A DNA stretch of 64,000 bases, taken from Chitinophaga oryzae (GTDB lineage: Bacteria > Bacteroidota > Bacteroidia > Chitinophagales > Chitinophagaceae). Positions within the stretch are counted from its first letter, which is position 1. Each line of letters starts with the position of its first letter. Shown here one piece after another: positions 1-8,515 of this stretch. Location: positions 7,068,001 to 7,132,000 of the forward strand of contig NZ_CP051204.2 of NCBI RefSeq assembly GCF_012516375.2. Reading direction: 5' to 3'. Under the pieces are notes generated by a model, which saw only the letters and a program-made list of their open reading frames with translations, had not been told where the DNA came from and did no database searches. The translations under genes were made by a program, and so were the position numbers.

Positions 1-15
1 CGGGATCACCCAAAA

Positions 16-63
16 GGTAACCCAAACTTTTAAAAAATTTTTTTTTCGGTACTTTGGGTTACC
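16..63. promoter_or_regulatory. Perfect 11-bp inverted repeat upstream of sigma factor gene
   Basis: The arms ggtaacccaaa (16-26) and tttgggttacc (53-63) are exact reverse complements around a 26-nt A/T-rich spacer. The repeat lies 24 nt before the GTG start of the ECF sigma gene. It may be an operator, or the -35 and -10 surroundings of an autoregulated ECF promoter; the upstream neighbour is outside the window, so a terminator of that gene cannot be excluded. Confidence 0.45.
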
Positions 64-87
64 AAATGCCTAATAATCGTATTAAGA

Positions 88-663
88 GTGAAGCAACATC
101 AAGACATAACAAGAGACAGGGAATTATTGCTGGGATTGGCAAGAAGTGATGATAAGTCATTGGAAACCATCTATTCTGAGAATTTTCCGGTAGTGCTGCG
201 CATGATTTTACAACACAATGGCAGCGAAGACGACGCCAAGGATGTTTTCCAGGAAGCGATCATCATTTTATATGAAAAGGCCTGCGAGGGTAATTTTAAC
301 CTGACCAGCCGTCTAAAGACTTTCCTCTATTCGGTATGCCGCCATTTATGGCTGAAAAAAGTACAAAGCACTTACGGGCTTTATGCTATCCCGCCGGAAA
401 TGGAAGAAACGATCCCGGCCACGGAGGTGGTAGACGAGCACAACACCAGGGACGAACAGTTCCGCGTCATGGAAAGTGCGATGGGCAGCATAGGCGAACC
501 CTGCAGGACAATTCTGGAAGACTATTATATACAGAAACTGTCCATGCAGGAAATAGCGGAGAAATTTGGTTATACCAACGCCGAAAATGCTAAAAATCAG
601 AAGTATAAATGTCTGATGCGCCTGAAAAAGTTATTTTTTGATCAGTATAATACATCCTTATAA
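88..663 (+). CDS. ECF-type RNA polymerase sigma factor
   Basis: A 191-residue sigma-70 family protein of ECF size that would direct RNA polymerase to a small regulon. Region 2 lies at about residues 25-95 (acidic stretch SEDDAKDVFQEA followed by the aromatic/basic FLYSVCRHLWLKK). Region 4 is a C-terminal helix-turn-helix at about 130-185 (LSMQEIAEKFGYTNAENAKNQ, then KCLMRLKKL). Translation starts at GTG (88); upstream codons in this frame include no ATG. The gene ends 12 nt before the start of the anti-sigma/protease gene, so the two are almost certainly co-transcribed and form a sigma/regulator pair. The inverted repeat just upstream may control the pair. The regulon is unknown. Confidence 0.9.
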   Translation: MKQHQDITRDRELLLGLARSDDKSLETIYSENFPVVLRMILQHNGSEDDAKDVFQEAIIILYEKACEGNFNLTSRLKTFLYSVCRHLWLKKVQSTYGLYAIPPEMEETIPATEVVDEHNTRDEQFRVMESAMGSIGEPCRTILEDYYIQKLSMQEIAEKFGYTNAENAKNQKYKCLMRLKKLFFDQYNTSL

Positions 664-675
664 GCAGCAACGGCC

Positions 676-1773
676 ATGAAAGAAGACATGAACTTACTAC
701 GTGAAATTGAACGTTACCTGGAAGGGGAAATGAGCGGACAGGAAAAAGCCGTTTTTGAGGAACTGCGTAAAAACAATCCGCAAATCAACCGTCAGGTGGA
801 GGAGCAGGCGTTTTTCCTGCAGCAGCTGCAACATTTTGGCCAGCGGCAGTCGCTGAAGGCTAAAATGGACCATCTTCACCGGCAGCTGGACATGCCTACC
901 CTCCGTAAACAGGCCCAGGAAGAGAACCTGGCCGCCAAAAGGGTATCCATCCGCCGCCGCACCATCACCAACCTGGCAGCCGCTGCCTGTATAGCCCTGG
1001 TGACGTCCCTGTCTACCATCGCTATCCTGCAGAATGCAGCCAAAAACAAATCCACCGCACAGTACGAGGACGTCAGAAGGGTACTGAACAATATCCAGCG
1101 CTCCCAGAATGCACTCATCAACGATATCAATAATAAAAACAGAGCACCGGTAAATCCCGGTACTTATGGCGGCACTGGTTTTGCAGTATCCGGCAACGGC
1201 TACATTGTTACCAACTATCATGTAGTAGCGGGCGCAGATTCGGTATATGTGCAGAATAATAAAGGGGAAGCTTTTAAAGCTGTCAGCGTTTTTGAAGACA
1301 TCTCCAGCGATCTGGCGGTACTGAAAATTGCCGACTCCACCTTCAAAAGCCAGCCCCTGCCCTACGCACTGAAACCCCAGAACGCAAGGCTGGGCGAAGA
1401 AGTTTTCACCATGGGTTTCCCCCGCGATGAAATCGTTTACGGCAAAGGGTACATCAGCGCCAAAACCGGCTTCAACGGCGATACGACCGCCTACCAGGTG
1501 TCTATCCCTGTCAATCCAGGCAATAGCGGCGCTCCCCTGTTAGACAACCAGGGCGATGTGGTGGGTATCGTTACCGGCAAACAAACCACCTCCGACGGTA
1601 TCGCTTTCGCAGTGAAATCAGCTCACCTGAAACGCCTGCTGGATGAAATGCCGAAAGACAAAGGCATGAAAAAAGAAATGGCCCGTAACAAAAGCCACCT
1701 GGAAGGAGTGAACAGAATAGATCAGATCAAAAAACTGGAAGAGTTTGTATATATGGTGAAGGTTTATAACTAA
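676..1773 (+). CDS. Membrane-anchored trypsin-like (DegP/S1C) protease with anti-sigma-like N-terminus
   Basis: This 365-residue protein has three parts. Residues 1-95 are soluble, helical and charged, and begin LLREIERYLEGEMSGQEK, which resembles the N-terminus of ECF anti-sigma factors. Residues about 97-118 form one hydrophobic membrane segment preceded by RRR, which predicts an in-to-out orientation. Residues about 160-320 are a chymotrypsin-fold serine protease with His182 (NYHVV), Asp212 (SSDLAVL) and Ser284 (PGNSGAPLL). No PDZ domain is visible after it. It is encoded 12 nt after an ECF sigma gene, so a likely role is to hold the sigma factor at the membrane and respond to envelope conditions through the periplasmic protease. 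The protease assignment is firm; the anti-sigma role is inferred from position and N-terminal resemblance. Confidence 0.85.
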   Translation: MKEDMNLLREIERYLEGEMSGQEKAVFEELRKNNPQINRQVEEQAFFLQQLQHFGQRQSLKAKMDHLHRQLDMPTLRKQAQEENLAAKRVSIRRRTITNLAAAACIALVTSLSTIAILQNAAKNKSTAQYEDVRRVLNNIQRSQNALINDINNKNRAPVNPGTYGGTGFAVSGNGYIVTNYHVVAGADSVYVQNNKGEAFKAVSVFEDISSDLAVLKIADSTFKSQPLPYALKPQNARLGEEVFTMGFPRDEIVYGKGYISAKTGFNGDTTAYQVSIPVNPGNSGAPLLDNQGDVVGIVTGKQTTSDGIAFAVKSAHLKRLLDEMPKDKGMKKEMARNKSHLEGVNRIDQIKKLEEFVYMVKVYN

Positions 1774-1800
1774 GTTTTTGAACACAATAGCCTATAAATC

Positions 1801-1842
1801 AAAAGGGTGAAGACTTCGGCTTGTTCTTCACCCTTTTTTCAT
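1801..1842 (+). terminator. Rho-independent terminator after the sigma/protease pair
   Basis: The stem aaaagggtgaaga pairs with ttcttcaccctttt around a short loop containing ttcgg, and is followed by T residues. It lies 27 nt after the protease stop codon. The A-rich 5' side could also let it act for the convergent minus-strand gene ending at 1871. Confidence 0.8.
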
Positions 1843-1846
1843 TTTC

Positions 1847-1875
1847 GAATTTTGATATTTTGGTATTTGGTTATT
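1847..1875. repeat. Solo arm of an A/T-rich intergenic repeat
   Basis: The stretch attttgatattttggtattt followed by ggttattt resembles the left arm at 35216-35244 (attttgatattttgatattt then agttattt). Only one arm is present here. It contains the TAA stop (1871-1873) of the minus-strand gene. Confidence 0.4.
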
Positions 1876-2587
1876 TCTTCTGCCAGGCTTTGTATTTGTC
1901 CGTGATCCAGTACAGCAGGTCGTTATGGCCGATGGTCCGCATCGTTTCGTAATCCGGATAATTGTCCCGCATAAACAGCTGCAGAGAATCCCCTTTGAGT
2001 CCGGTCACCTGGCTTACCAGTACCGGTGTAAAGCGGGAATCGATATATTTCTCTTTCTCCATCTCCTCGTAATTCTTCTTGAACTGTCTTTTCTGTTTTT
2101 CGCTTTTGGAATAGCGGGTAAACGGACTGAAGACAATACCGGCGCCCTGCGGCGTACTGCCGCCGGCCAGCGGCTTATTGGGGAGGTCCAGCAGATAACC
2201 GTACTGCCGGCGGCGCTCAATAGAGTCCAGCTGATAAGGAGTATACTGAGAGGAAATTTCCACTCCTTTCAGGAAACGGCTGGCCACCACCAGTTTTACA
2301 TTGAGCGTCTGCGTGCCGGTGGTCTGCGTCACTTTCACGGTATCCGGCAGGTAGCCCACGAAAGTGAAAACGATCTTATCATTCCGGGTAGCGTCTATCC
2401 TGTAAAAACCACCCTGGTCTGACAGTGCATGTTTGCCTGTGGTCAGGTTGGTAATAGTGGCATAAGGCAGCACCAGTTTGTTGCTGTCTGAAATCTGTCC
2501 GGTTACGATGACCTGTGCTTTTGCAACAAAAGGGAACAACATCCCGGCAATGCAACCCAGCAACAGCATGCGCATGTGAGCCTTCAT
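1871..2587 (-). CDS. Secreted carboxypeptidase-regulatory-like domain protein
   Basis: A 238-residue exported protein. Residues 1-24 are a signal peptide (hydrophobic MLLLGCIAGMLFPFVAKA, cleavage before Q). Residues about 27-105 are a carboxypeptidase-regulatory-like beta-sandwich (VTGQISDSNKLVLPYATI, then GFYRID and FVGYLPDTVKV), the same fold found at the N-terminus of SusC proteins but here without a TonB-dependent barrel. The C-terminal half is charged and has no recognised domain. Proteins of this type are common in Bacteroidota periplasm and outer membrane, and their function is mostly unknown. It stands alone, between the convergent protease gene and the xylose operon, which ends in its own terminator. 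Confidence 0.75.
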   Translation of the reverse strand: MKAHMRMLLLGCIAGMLFPFVAKAQVIVTGQISDSNKLVLPYATITNLTTGKHALSDQGGFYRIDATRNDKIVFTFVGYLPDTVKVTQTTGTQTLNVKLVVASRFLKGVEISSQYTPYQLDSIERRRQYGYLLDLPNKPLAGGSTPQGAGIVFSPFTRYSKSEKQKRQFKKNYEEMEKEKYIDSRFTPVLVSQVTGLKGDSLQLFMRDNYPDYETMRTIGHNDLLYWITDKYKAWQKK

Positions 2588-2702
2588 AAATTATGTGTGT
2601 TTTTAAATCCTGACTATCCTTCCTCTCCCTGAACAACCAATACTGCGTGTATTGTTCATATCCATTCCAGCCCACAATTTAAATAAATTGAGGCGGTTGT
2701 TA

Positions 2703-2734
2703 AAAAACAAATCCTCCGGCGGATGACCGGAGGA
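2703..2734 (-). terminator. Terminator of the xylose operon
   Basis: The stem tcctccgg (2712-2719) pairs with ccggagga (2727-2734) around a 7-nt loop, and on the minus strand it is followed by TTGTTTTTTA. It lies 28 nt beyond the aldose epimerase stop codon. Confidence 0.75.
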
Positions 2735-2761
2735 CCTTAATATCTGGCAGCATTACTGTGG

Positions 2762-3706
2762 TTATGCTGTAATTCTCATCCTGGTGTCAAATGTGCGACT
2801 TTCACCGGTGGCCAGCGTTACCAGGCCAATCCCGTTATTAAAGGCGTTGGGCGCTCCACTGAGGTTCTCCACAGCGATACTGTTGCGGTGTGGCGGAATA
2901 TATACCTGTAAAACAGGATAGTGATCTCCCGGAAAGAAATCGATCTGGATATTTTTCACCGGGTCCAGCAGGGAGGCAAGCGGTTGTGCCTGGGAAAAGT
3001 CCAGCACAAATGAGTTGTCCAGCTCCACGCCTGCCAGTTTTTTACCTTTTTCAAATTCCGTGTAGGGCAATACTTTTCCTGTCGGGATCAGTTTGGCATC
3101 GAACTCTACGATTTCTTTGGAGGCGAAGGTCAGCACCAGTTCATCCACCGGCGTGCCGGTAGAGAAATAAGGGTGCCATCCGTCCATCACCGGGATGGAA
3201 GTCTGGCTGTTGTTGACAATTTTAGTGGTCACCTGAAGTTCATTGCCCTGGCGCAGCGTATAGGTAGCGTGGCAATCGTAGCTGAAGGGGTAACCGGTAT
3301 CTTCCTCGCGGAAGCTGTAAGACAGCGTCACAGTAGCTTCCTTTGCGGTAGCATCCTGTGCGGTGACGGTGAATTTTGCATCATACAGCAGGCCATGGAT
3401 GGCGTTTCCGGGCGCTATTGTTTTTTCGATGCTATAGGTATTGCCCTGCCATTCGTAGGCAGCATCTTTGATACGGCAGGCAAAAGGGCTGAGTTTTACG
3501 CTTTTAAAACTGCTGTGCAGGTTCTCCCGGAGATCTTCGAGGCTGCTGTAGCTGTCGATAAGGTTGATAAGTTTACCCTGGCGGCGCACTTTAAAAGCGT
3601 GCAGCAATGCGCCATGGGACGGCACGATCTCCACCTGTGTGCCGCTTTGTTCGTCAGTGAGGGCAATGATATCAAATCCCGCCTCATGAAAAGTGTTGAT
3701 TGTCAT
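2762..3706 (-). CDS. Aldose 1-epimerase family protein
   Basis: A 314-residue mutarotase-fold protein expected to interconvert the alpha and beta anomers of an aldose. Family marks include AIHGLLYD around residue 100 with the conserved His, DGWHPYFS around 180 with the second catalytic His region, and a C-terminal VENLSGAPNAFNNGIGL. No signal peptide is seen, so it is cytoplasmic. It is the last gene of the minus-strand xylose cluster, downstream of xylA with a palindromic repeat in the gap, which suggests it supplies the xylose anomer used by the isomerase. Distant members of this family act on phosphorylated sugars, so the precise substrate is inferred from context. Confidence 0.85.
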   Translation of the reverse strand: MTINTFHEAGFDIIALTDEQSGTQVEIVPSHGALLHAFKVRRQGKLINLIDSYSSLEDLRENLHSSFKSVKLSPFACRIKDAAYEWQGNTYSIEKTIAPGNAIHGLLYDAKFTVTAQDATAKEATVTLSYSFREEDTGYPFSYDCHATYTLRQGNELQVTTKIVNNSQTSIPVMDGWHPYFSTGTPVDELVLTFASKEIVEFDAKLIPTGKVLPYTEFEKGKKLAGVELDNSFVLDFSQAQPLASLLDPVKNIQIDFFPGDHYPVLQVYIPPHRNSIAVENLSGAPNAFNNGIGLVTLATGESRTFDTRMRITA

Positions 3707-3721
3707 TGTTCATTGTTTTGT

Positions 3722-3810
3722 TCACGCAAAGGCGCAAAGCAGCAAAGACGCAAAGATAGCAAAGGCAGCGAAAGTTCTTTGCTGCTTTGCTCCTTTGCGT
3801 CTTTGCGTGA
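3722..3810. repeat. ACGCAAAG short-tandem-repeat palindrome
   Basis: Units of the form (N)GCAAAG are repeated in tandem on the left (tcacgcaaaggcgcaaag and onward) and in inverted order on the right, ending ctttgcgtga (3801-3810). The two halves can fold into a long imperfect hairpin. The element sits directly next to the xylA stop codon (3811-3813) and separates xylA from the epimerase gene. Confidence 0.75.
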
Positions 3811-5139
3811 TTAAATACAGTTGTTGATCATATTTTCGAGCCATTCCTGCTTGCCGCTGATCTGGGCGGGTTCTCCGTTAGCGGCGGCGATATTACGCAG
3901 GTCTTCCAGGGTGAGCCTGCCCTCTTCGAAGGCTTTCCCGTTGCCGGAATCGAAAGAGGCGTAGCGGTCTGCCCTGAATTTTTTATAGGCTGTTTTCGTC
4001 AGTACTTTTTCAGCGATGATGGCGGCCCTGGCGAAGGCGTCGATGCCACCGATGTGTGCGTGGAAGATATCTTCCAGATCGGTGGAGTTACGGCGGGTTT
4101 TAGCGTCGAAGTTAACGCCGCCGCCGGCGAAGCCGCCTGCTTCGAGGATAACGAGCATGCTTTCCACCAGTTCATTGAGATGGGTGGGGAACTGGTCGGT
4201 GTCCCAGCCGTTCTGATAATCGCCGCGGTTGGCGTCGATGCTGCCCAGCATTCCGGCATCGGCAGCCACCTGCAGCTCATGCTGGAAGGTATGGCCGGCC
4301 AGGGTGGCGTGGTTCACTTCTATATTCAGTTTAAAATCTTTGTCCAGTCCGTAATGGCGCAGGAAACCGATAACAGTGGCACTATCGTAGTCATACTGAT
4401 GTTTGGTAGGCTCGCAGGGTTTCGGTTCGATAAAGAAAGTGCCTTTGAAGCCTTGTTTACGGGCATAATCGCGGGCGATGGTCAGGAATTGCGCCAGGTG
4501 TTCCTGTTCTCTTTTCATGTTGGTATTGAGCAGGGTCATATAACCTTCGCGGCCGCCCCAGAAAACATAGTTCTCTCCTTTCAGTGCGATGGTGGCGTCG
4601 AGCGCGTTTTTAACCTGTGTGCCGGCATAAGCCAGCGCGGCAAAATCCGGATTGGTGGCTGCTCCGTTCATGTAGCGGGGATTGCTGAACACGTTGGCTG
4701 TGCCCCAGAGCAGTTTCACGCCGCTGACGTCCTGTTTCTGTTTGGCGTAATCCACGATCTGCTGCATCCTGCTTTCGTATTCGGCGATGGTAGCGCCTTC
4801 GTCCACCAGGTCTATGTCGTGGAAACAATAATAAGGCAGTCCCAGTTTGGTGATAAATTCGAAAGCGGCATCCATTTTATCCTTTGCGCTTTGAACAGCG
4901 TCTGTGGCTACCAGCCAGGGGAAGTGTTTGGTGCCTGGGCCGAAGGGGTCGCCGCCGGTGCCGCAGAAGGTGTGCCAGTAGCTTACCGCGAAGCGGAACA
5001 GTTCTTTCATGGATTTGCCGGCGATGAGGCGGTTTTCGTCATACCAGCGGTAGGCCAGCGGGTTGTCTGATTCCGGCCCTTCGTAGCGGATCTGCCCAAT
5101 GCCTTTAAAATACTCGTGATTTCCTAGTGTAATGCTCAT
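3811..5139 (-). CDS. xylA: Xylose isomerase
   Basis: A 442-residue class II xylose isomerase that converts D-xylose to D-xylulose with divalent metal in the cytoplasm. Recognisable marks are [19 protein letters not shown] near the N-terminus, [13 protein letters not shown] (catalytic His and Asp), [32 protein letters not shown] and [17 protein letters not shown]. An ATG at 5167-5169 would overlap the xylB stop codon (TAATG) and add ten residues ([10 protein letters not shown]), but the [11 protein letters not shown] start at 5139 gives the length and N-terminus usual for the family and is preferred. It is co-directional with xylB and the sugar symporter upstream, so the operon takes xylose from uptake to xylulose 5-phosphate. 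Confidence 0.96.
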   Translation of the reverse strand: MSITLGNHEYFKGIGQIRYEGPESDNPLAYRWYDENRLIAGKSMKELFRFAVSYWHTFCGTGGDPFGPGTKHFPWLVATDAVQSAKDKMDAAFEFITKLGLPYYCFHDIDLVDEGATIAEYESRMQQIVDYAKQKQDVSGVKLLWGTANVFSNPRYMNGAATNPDFAALAYAGTQVKNALDATIALKGENYVFWGGREGYMTLLNTNMKREQEHLAQFLTIARDYARKQGFKGTFFIEPKPCEPTKHQYDYDSATVIGFLRHYGLDKDFKLNIEVNHATLAGHTFQHELQVAADAGMLGSIDANRGDYQNGWDTDQFPTHLNELVESMLVILEAGGFAGGGVNFDAKTRRNSTDLEDIFHAHIGGIDAFARAAIIAEKVLTKTAYKKFRADRYASFDSGNGKAFEEGRLTLEDLRNIAAANGEPAQISGKQEWLENMINNCI

Positions 5140-5168
5140 AAAAGTGGATTTTAAAATGTCGTATATCA

Positions 5169-6653
5169 TTAACCGTTAGCCAGCAATGAATGCAGGCCAG
5201 ACAGCCAGTGGCTGTATGCTTCTGTATAGTGGTCGCGGAGCCGGTTATCCGGTTCAATTACTGCGAGACATTCCATGCCTCTGAAGGCTTCTTTGACAGA
5301 CAGGTAACCGGCGCCGACGGCGGCTCCTCTTGCTGCGCCCTGCGCCCCGTCTGTATTATATAGTTCGATGACTACATTGGCCGTGTTAGCAAAAGCTTCC
5401 CGGAAGAGCGGGCTGAGGAACATATTGGCATGACCGGCGCGCATACGGTGTATGCCGAGGCCCATGTCCGTCATGATGTCGAGGCCGTAATTCAGTCCGA
5501 AGACGATGCCTTCCTGCACGGCCCTCAGCATGTGCGCCCGTTGATGCCGGTTGAAATCAAGACCGCTGACGGTAGCGCCGGTGCTTTTGTTGCCCAGTAT
5601 TCTCTCTGCGCCGTTGCCAAAGGGGAATACCCGCAAGCCATCGGCTCCCGGCGGGGCCTGTGCTGCCATTTCGTTCATGTCGGTGTAACTGATATCGCCG
5701 ATCATGTTGCGTAGCCAGGAGTTGGCGATGCCGGTGCCATTGAGGCACATGAGCACGCCGTCGCGGGTATGCTGCGCGTCGTTGTTCACATGCACAAAAG
5801 TATTGACGCGGCTTTCGCGATCGAAGGTATGCTGGTCGTGAACGGCATATACTACGCCGGAGGTGCCGGCGGTGGTAGCTGCTTCGCCGGGTTCGAGCAC
5901 GTTGAGTGAAAAAGCGTTGTTGGGCTGGTCGCCGGCTCGGTAGGTGACCGGTGTGCCGGGCGCCAGTTGTAAAGTCTCAGCAGCTGCGGCGGTAAGCTGG
6001 CCCTGTATGCCAAAAGTAGGCACTATGGCCGACAGCAGCTGCGGGCTGATCTGGTAGTAGTCCAGCAGCTGGCTGCTGACAGCATTACCCGGGAAATCCC
6101 AGAACGTGCCCTCGGAGAGGCCGGATACCGTGGTAGTAGCTTCACCGGTGAGCTTCAGGGCGATAAAATCACCAGGCAGCATTACCTTATGGATCCGTTC
6201 GTACACCTGCGGTTCGTTTTCGTGTATCCATCGCAGTTTGGAAGCGGTAAAATTGCCGGGGGAGTTAAGCAGGTGAGAGAGGCAATAGGATTCTCCCAGT
6301 GCGGAGAATGCTTTGCGTCCTGTTTCTACCGCGCGGCTGTCGCACCAGATAATGGCGGGGCGCAGCACCTGCATGTCTTTGTCGACGCACACGAGGCCAT
6401 GCATCTGGTAGGCAATGCCGATCCCTTTTATCATGGCAGGATCAAAAGCGTGCTGCCGGCGCAGGAGCGCGGTGGCGTTCACCACCTCCTGCCACCAGCT
6501 TTCCGGGTCCTGTTCCGCCCAGCCGGGATGCGGCACTACAATGGGCATCTCACGGGACGGACTGGTGGCCGTTGCCAGGCAACGGCCGGTGTCTGCGTCC
6601 AGTAGTGCGGCTTTAATAGAAGACGAGCCGATATCGTAACCAATAAAATACAT
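5169..6653 (-). CDS. xylB: Xylulokinase (FGGY family)
   Basis: A 494-residue FGGY-family carbohydrate kinase that phosphorylates D-xylulose to xylulose 5-phosphate for the pentose phosphate pathway. The N-terminal nucleotide-binding motif is [28 protein letters not shown] with the following IIWCDSR is the substrate-side signature, and [11 protein letters not shown] and later [16 protein letters not shown] belong to the ATPase fold. The gene lies 18 nt after the symporter gene, and its stop overlaps a possible upstream start of xylA, so the three are one transcription unit. Context with xylA makes xylulose the probable substrate over other FGGY sugars. Confidence 0.93.
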   Translation of the reverse strand: MYFIGYDIGSSSIKAALLDADTGRCLATATSPSREMPIVVPHPGWAEQDPESWWQEVVNATALLRRQHAFDPAMIKGIGIAYQMHGLVCVDKDMQVLRPAIIWCDSRAVETGRKAFSALGESYCLSHLLNSPGNFTASKLRWIHENEPQVYERIHKVMLPGDFIALKLTGEATTTVSGLSEGTFWDFPGNAVSSQLLDYYQISPQLLSAIVPTFGIQGQLTAAAAETLQLAPGTPVTYRAGDQPNNAFSLNVLEPGEAATTAGTSGVVYAVHDQHTFDRESRVNTFVHVNNDAQHTRDGVLMCLNGTGIANSWLRNMIGDISYTDMNEMAAQAPPGADGLRVFPFGNGAERILGNKSTGATVSGLDFNRHQRAHMLRAVQEGIVFGLNYGLDIMTDMGLGIHRMRAGHANMFLSPLFREAFANTANVVIELYNTDGAQGAARGAAVGAGYLSVKEAFRGMECLAVIEPDNRLRDHYTEAYSHWLSGLHSLLANG

Positions 6654-6671
6654 ATCTGTTGTGAATAACGA

Positions 6672-8348
6672 TTACCAATAAACGGTATACAGCGCAATGA
6701 GGATACCGATGATGAACAATGCGCCGATAGTGAACGGCATGGCAGTTTTAAACATGCTGCTGTCGATTTCCAGTCCTTTCGGATTTTTTTTGCTGGAAGG
6801 ATCAGCGAGGGAAATGATGATCATACCTACTACACAGATCACGAACACAATACCCATACGGTCGATGAAAGCCATTTCATAAACGCCTGCCGCGTTGGGG
6901 GCGGCCCAGCCAAACTGGTAGAGGGGCTGCAGGTCTACCCAGTTGGGCAGGAACTTCAGCACAAAAGACATCAGCAGTCCGACGATCATCGCAAAGAGGG
7001 CGGCGTTGGAAGTGGTCCGTTTCCAGAAGAAGCCCATGATGAACATGGCAAATACGCCCGGGGATACGAAGCCGGTATATTCCTGGATAAACTGGAAACC
7101 GCCTTTTTTGTCGATACCGAGGAAGTTGGACAGGACGATAGCGAGCACCATGGCGACGATCACCGTCACACGCCCTACCCGCACCACTTTCTGTTCATCG
7201 GCCTCTTTATGATATATCTTCTTATAAATATCCAAAGTAAAAATGGTGGAGATACTGTTGGCTTTACCTGCCAGCGAGGCCACCACCGCAGCGGTGAGTG
7301 CCGCGAAGGCCAGGCCCTTCAGGCCACTGGGCAGCAGGTTGAGCAGCACAGGATAAGCGTTGTCCGGGTTCAGGGAGCCGCCCTGCATCATCTCTGTGTG
7401 GAACTGGCCCTGCTGGTACAGCACATAAGCCGCAATACCCGGCAGCACCACGATGATAGGCATGAGCAGTTTGAGGAAGCCGGCAAACAGCAGGCCGCTG
7501 CGGGCGGTTTTCAGATCGGCGCCCAGCGCGCGTTGCGTGATGTACTGGTTACACCCCCAGTAGTTGAGGTTCACGATCCACATACCCCCTACCAGTATAC
7601 TTAATCCCGGCAGGTCGAGGTAGTGGGCGTCCTCTTTTTTGAAGATCATATGGAAGTGGTCGTCCGCATGCTGATGGAGGAGGCTGAAGCCTTTCATTAC
7701 ACCGCTTTCGCCGAAGTGCTGCGCCACGAGGTCCAGCGCCAGGTAGGTGGTAGCCAGACCGCCCAGGATGAGGAAGAATACCTGGATAACGTCTGTATAA
7801 CCGATCACTTTCATACCGCCGAGGGTGATGAGCACCGCAAAAAAAGACAGCGCCACCATGCAGACGTAGAAATCGATACCGGAGATTTTATTGATCGCCA
7901 ATGCGCCCAGGTAAAGGATGGACGTGAGGTTTACCACCACGTACAGCAACAGCCAGAACACCGCCATGATCGTACTCACCGTTTGGTTGTACCGGCGTTC
8001 CAGGAACTGGGGCATTGTATAGATCTTATTTTTCAGGTAGATAGGAAGAAAAAAGACCGCTACCACGATCAGCGTGGCCGCCGCCATCCATTCATAGGTG
8101 GAGATAGCCAGGCCCATGGAGAAACCGGAGCCGGACATACCGATGAACTGTTCCGCAGAGATATTGGAGGCAATGAGGGAAGCGCCGATCGCCCACCAGG
8201 TAAGGGAGCCTTCCGCCAGGAAAAAGTCTTTGGAGTCTGTTGTCGCCTTCTTCTTTTTCTGGTAGATATAATACCCGTAGCCGGCCACTATTACAAAATA
8301 TACCAGGAATACCAGGTAATCGACGTAGTGAAGTAAGTTTGGTTGCAT
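6672..8348 (-). CDS. Sodium/sugar symporter, SSS (SglT) family; probable xylose transporter
   Basis: A 558-residue multi-spanning inner-membrane protein of the solute:sodium symporter family, with about 14 hydrophobic segments. Typical SGLT features are the first helix (YLVFLVYFVIVAGYGYYIYQ), GSLTWWAIGASLIASNISAEQFIG in the second segment, the GGMWIVNLNYWGCNQYITQRAL loop, and AALTAAVVASLAGKANSISTIF later. It is the first gene of the xylose operon, so uptake of xylose with Na+ is the likely role, although close relatives carry glucose, galactose or inositol. A TAnnTTTG promoter and a hairpin lie in its 5' region. Confidence 0.88.
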   Translation of the reverse strand: MQPNLLHYVDYLVFLVYFVIVAGYGYYIYQKKKKATTDSKDFFLAEGSLTWWAIGASLIASNISAEQFIGMSGSGFSMGLAISTYEWMAAATLIVVAVFFLPIYLKNKIYTMPQFLERRYNQTVSTIMAVFWLLLYVVVNLTSILYLGALAINKISGIDFYVCMVALSFFAVLITLGGMKVIGYTDVIQVFFLILGGLATTYLALDLVAQHFGESGVMKGFSLLHQHADDHFHMIFKKEDAHYLDLPGLSILVGGMWIVNLNYWGCNQYITQRALGADLKTARSGLLFAGFLKLLMPIIVVLPGIAAYVLYQQGQFHTEMMQGGSLNPDNAYPVLLNLLPSGLKGLAFAALTAAVVASLAGKANSISTIFTLDIYKKIYHKEADEQKVVRVGRVTVIVAMVLAIVLSNFLGIDKKGGFQFIQEYTGFVSPGVFAMFIMGFFWKRTTSNAALFAMIVGLLMSFVLKFLPNWVDLQPLYQFGWAAPNAAGVYEMAFIDRMGIVFVICVVGMIIISLADPSSKKNPKGLEIDSSMFKTAMPFTIGALFIIGILIALYTVYW

Positions 8349-8404
8349 AAATGTTCAAACGTGGTTTGTATAATAAATTTGGCGGATCAATATAGTGAAA
8401 TAAA

Positions 8405-8417
8405 TGTATTTAATACA
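8405..8417. promoter_or_regulatory. Palindrome in the xylose operon leader
   Basis: tgtatt-t-aataca is a perfect inverted repeat (6-bp arms, 1-nt centre) 57 nt upstream of the symporter ATG. It is downstream of the proposed promoter, so it could be a repressor site. No xylose regulator gene is present in the window. Confidence 0.3.
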
Positions 8418-8445
8418 CTTATGCACCATAAAAAAGCAAAAACTA

Positions 8446-8470
8446 AAAACCGCAGCGTGACTGCGGTTTT
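8446..8470 (-). terminator. Hairpin with T-run between oxidoreductase and xylose operon
   Basis: aaaaccgcag (8446-8455) pairs with ctgcggtttt (8461-8470) around a 5-nt loop, and on the minus strand the stem is followed by more T. It could terminate the oxidoreductase gene that ends at 8720. It lies downstream of the proposed xylose promoter, so it may also act as a conditional terminator in that leader. Confidence 0.65.
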
Positions 8471-8480
8471 CCCGGGAGAT

Positions 8481-8510
8481 CAAATCTATACATTTAAAAT
8501 TGCTATCAAA
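8481..8510 (-). promoter_or_regulatory. Bacteroidota-type promoter for the xylose operon
   Basis: On the minus strand a TTTG (8507-8510) lies 18 nt upstream of TAGATTTG (8481-8488), a match to the TAnnTTTG -7 element of Bacteroidota. Transcription would start near 8474, about 125 nt before the symporter ATG. Confidence 0.5.
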
Positions 8511-8515
8511 GCACT

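Noticed and set aside
3722..3810. Possible CRISPR array (regularly spaced GCAAAG units)
   Set aside because: The units are too short, the spacers are 2-3 nt, and the second half is inverted; this is a palindromic tandem repeat, with no cas genes nearby.
4054..5070. 338-codon plus-strand frame opposite xylA
   Set aside because: It is antisense to conserved xylose isomerase codons; the open frame follows from codon usage on the coding strand.
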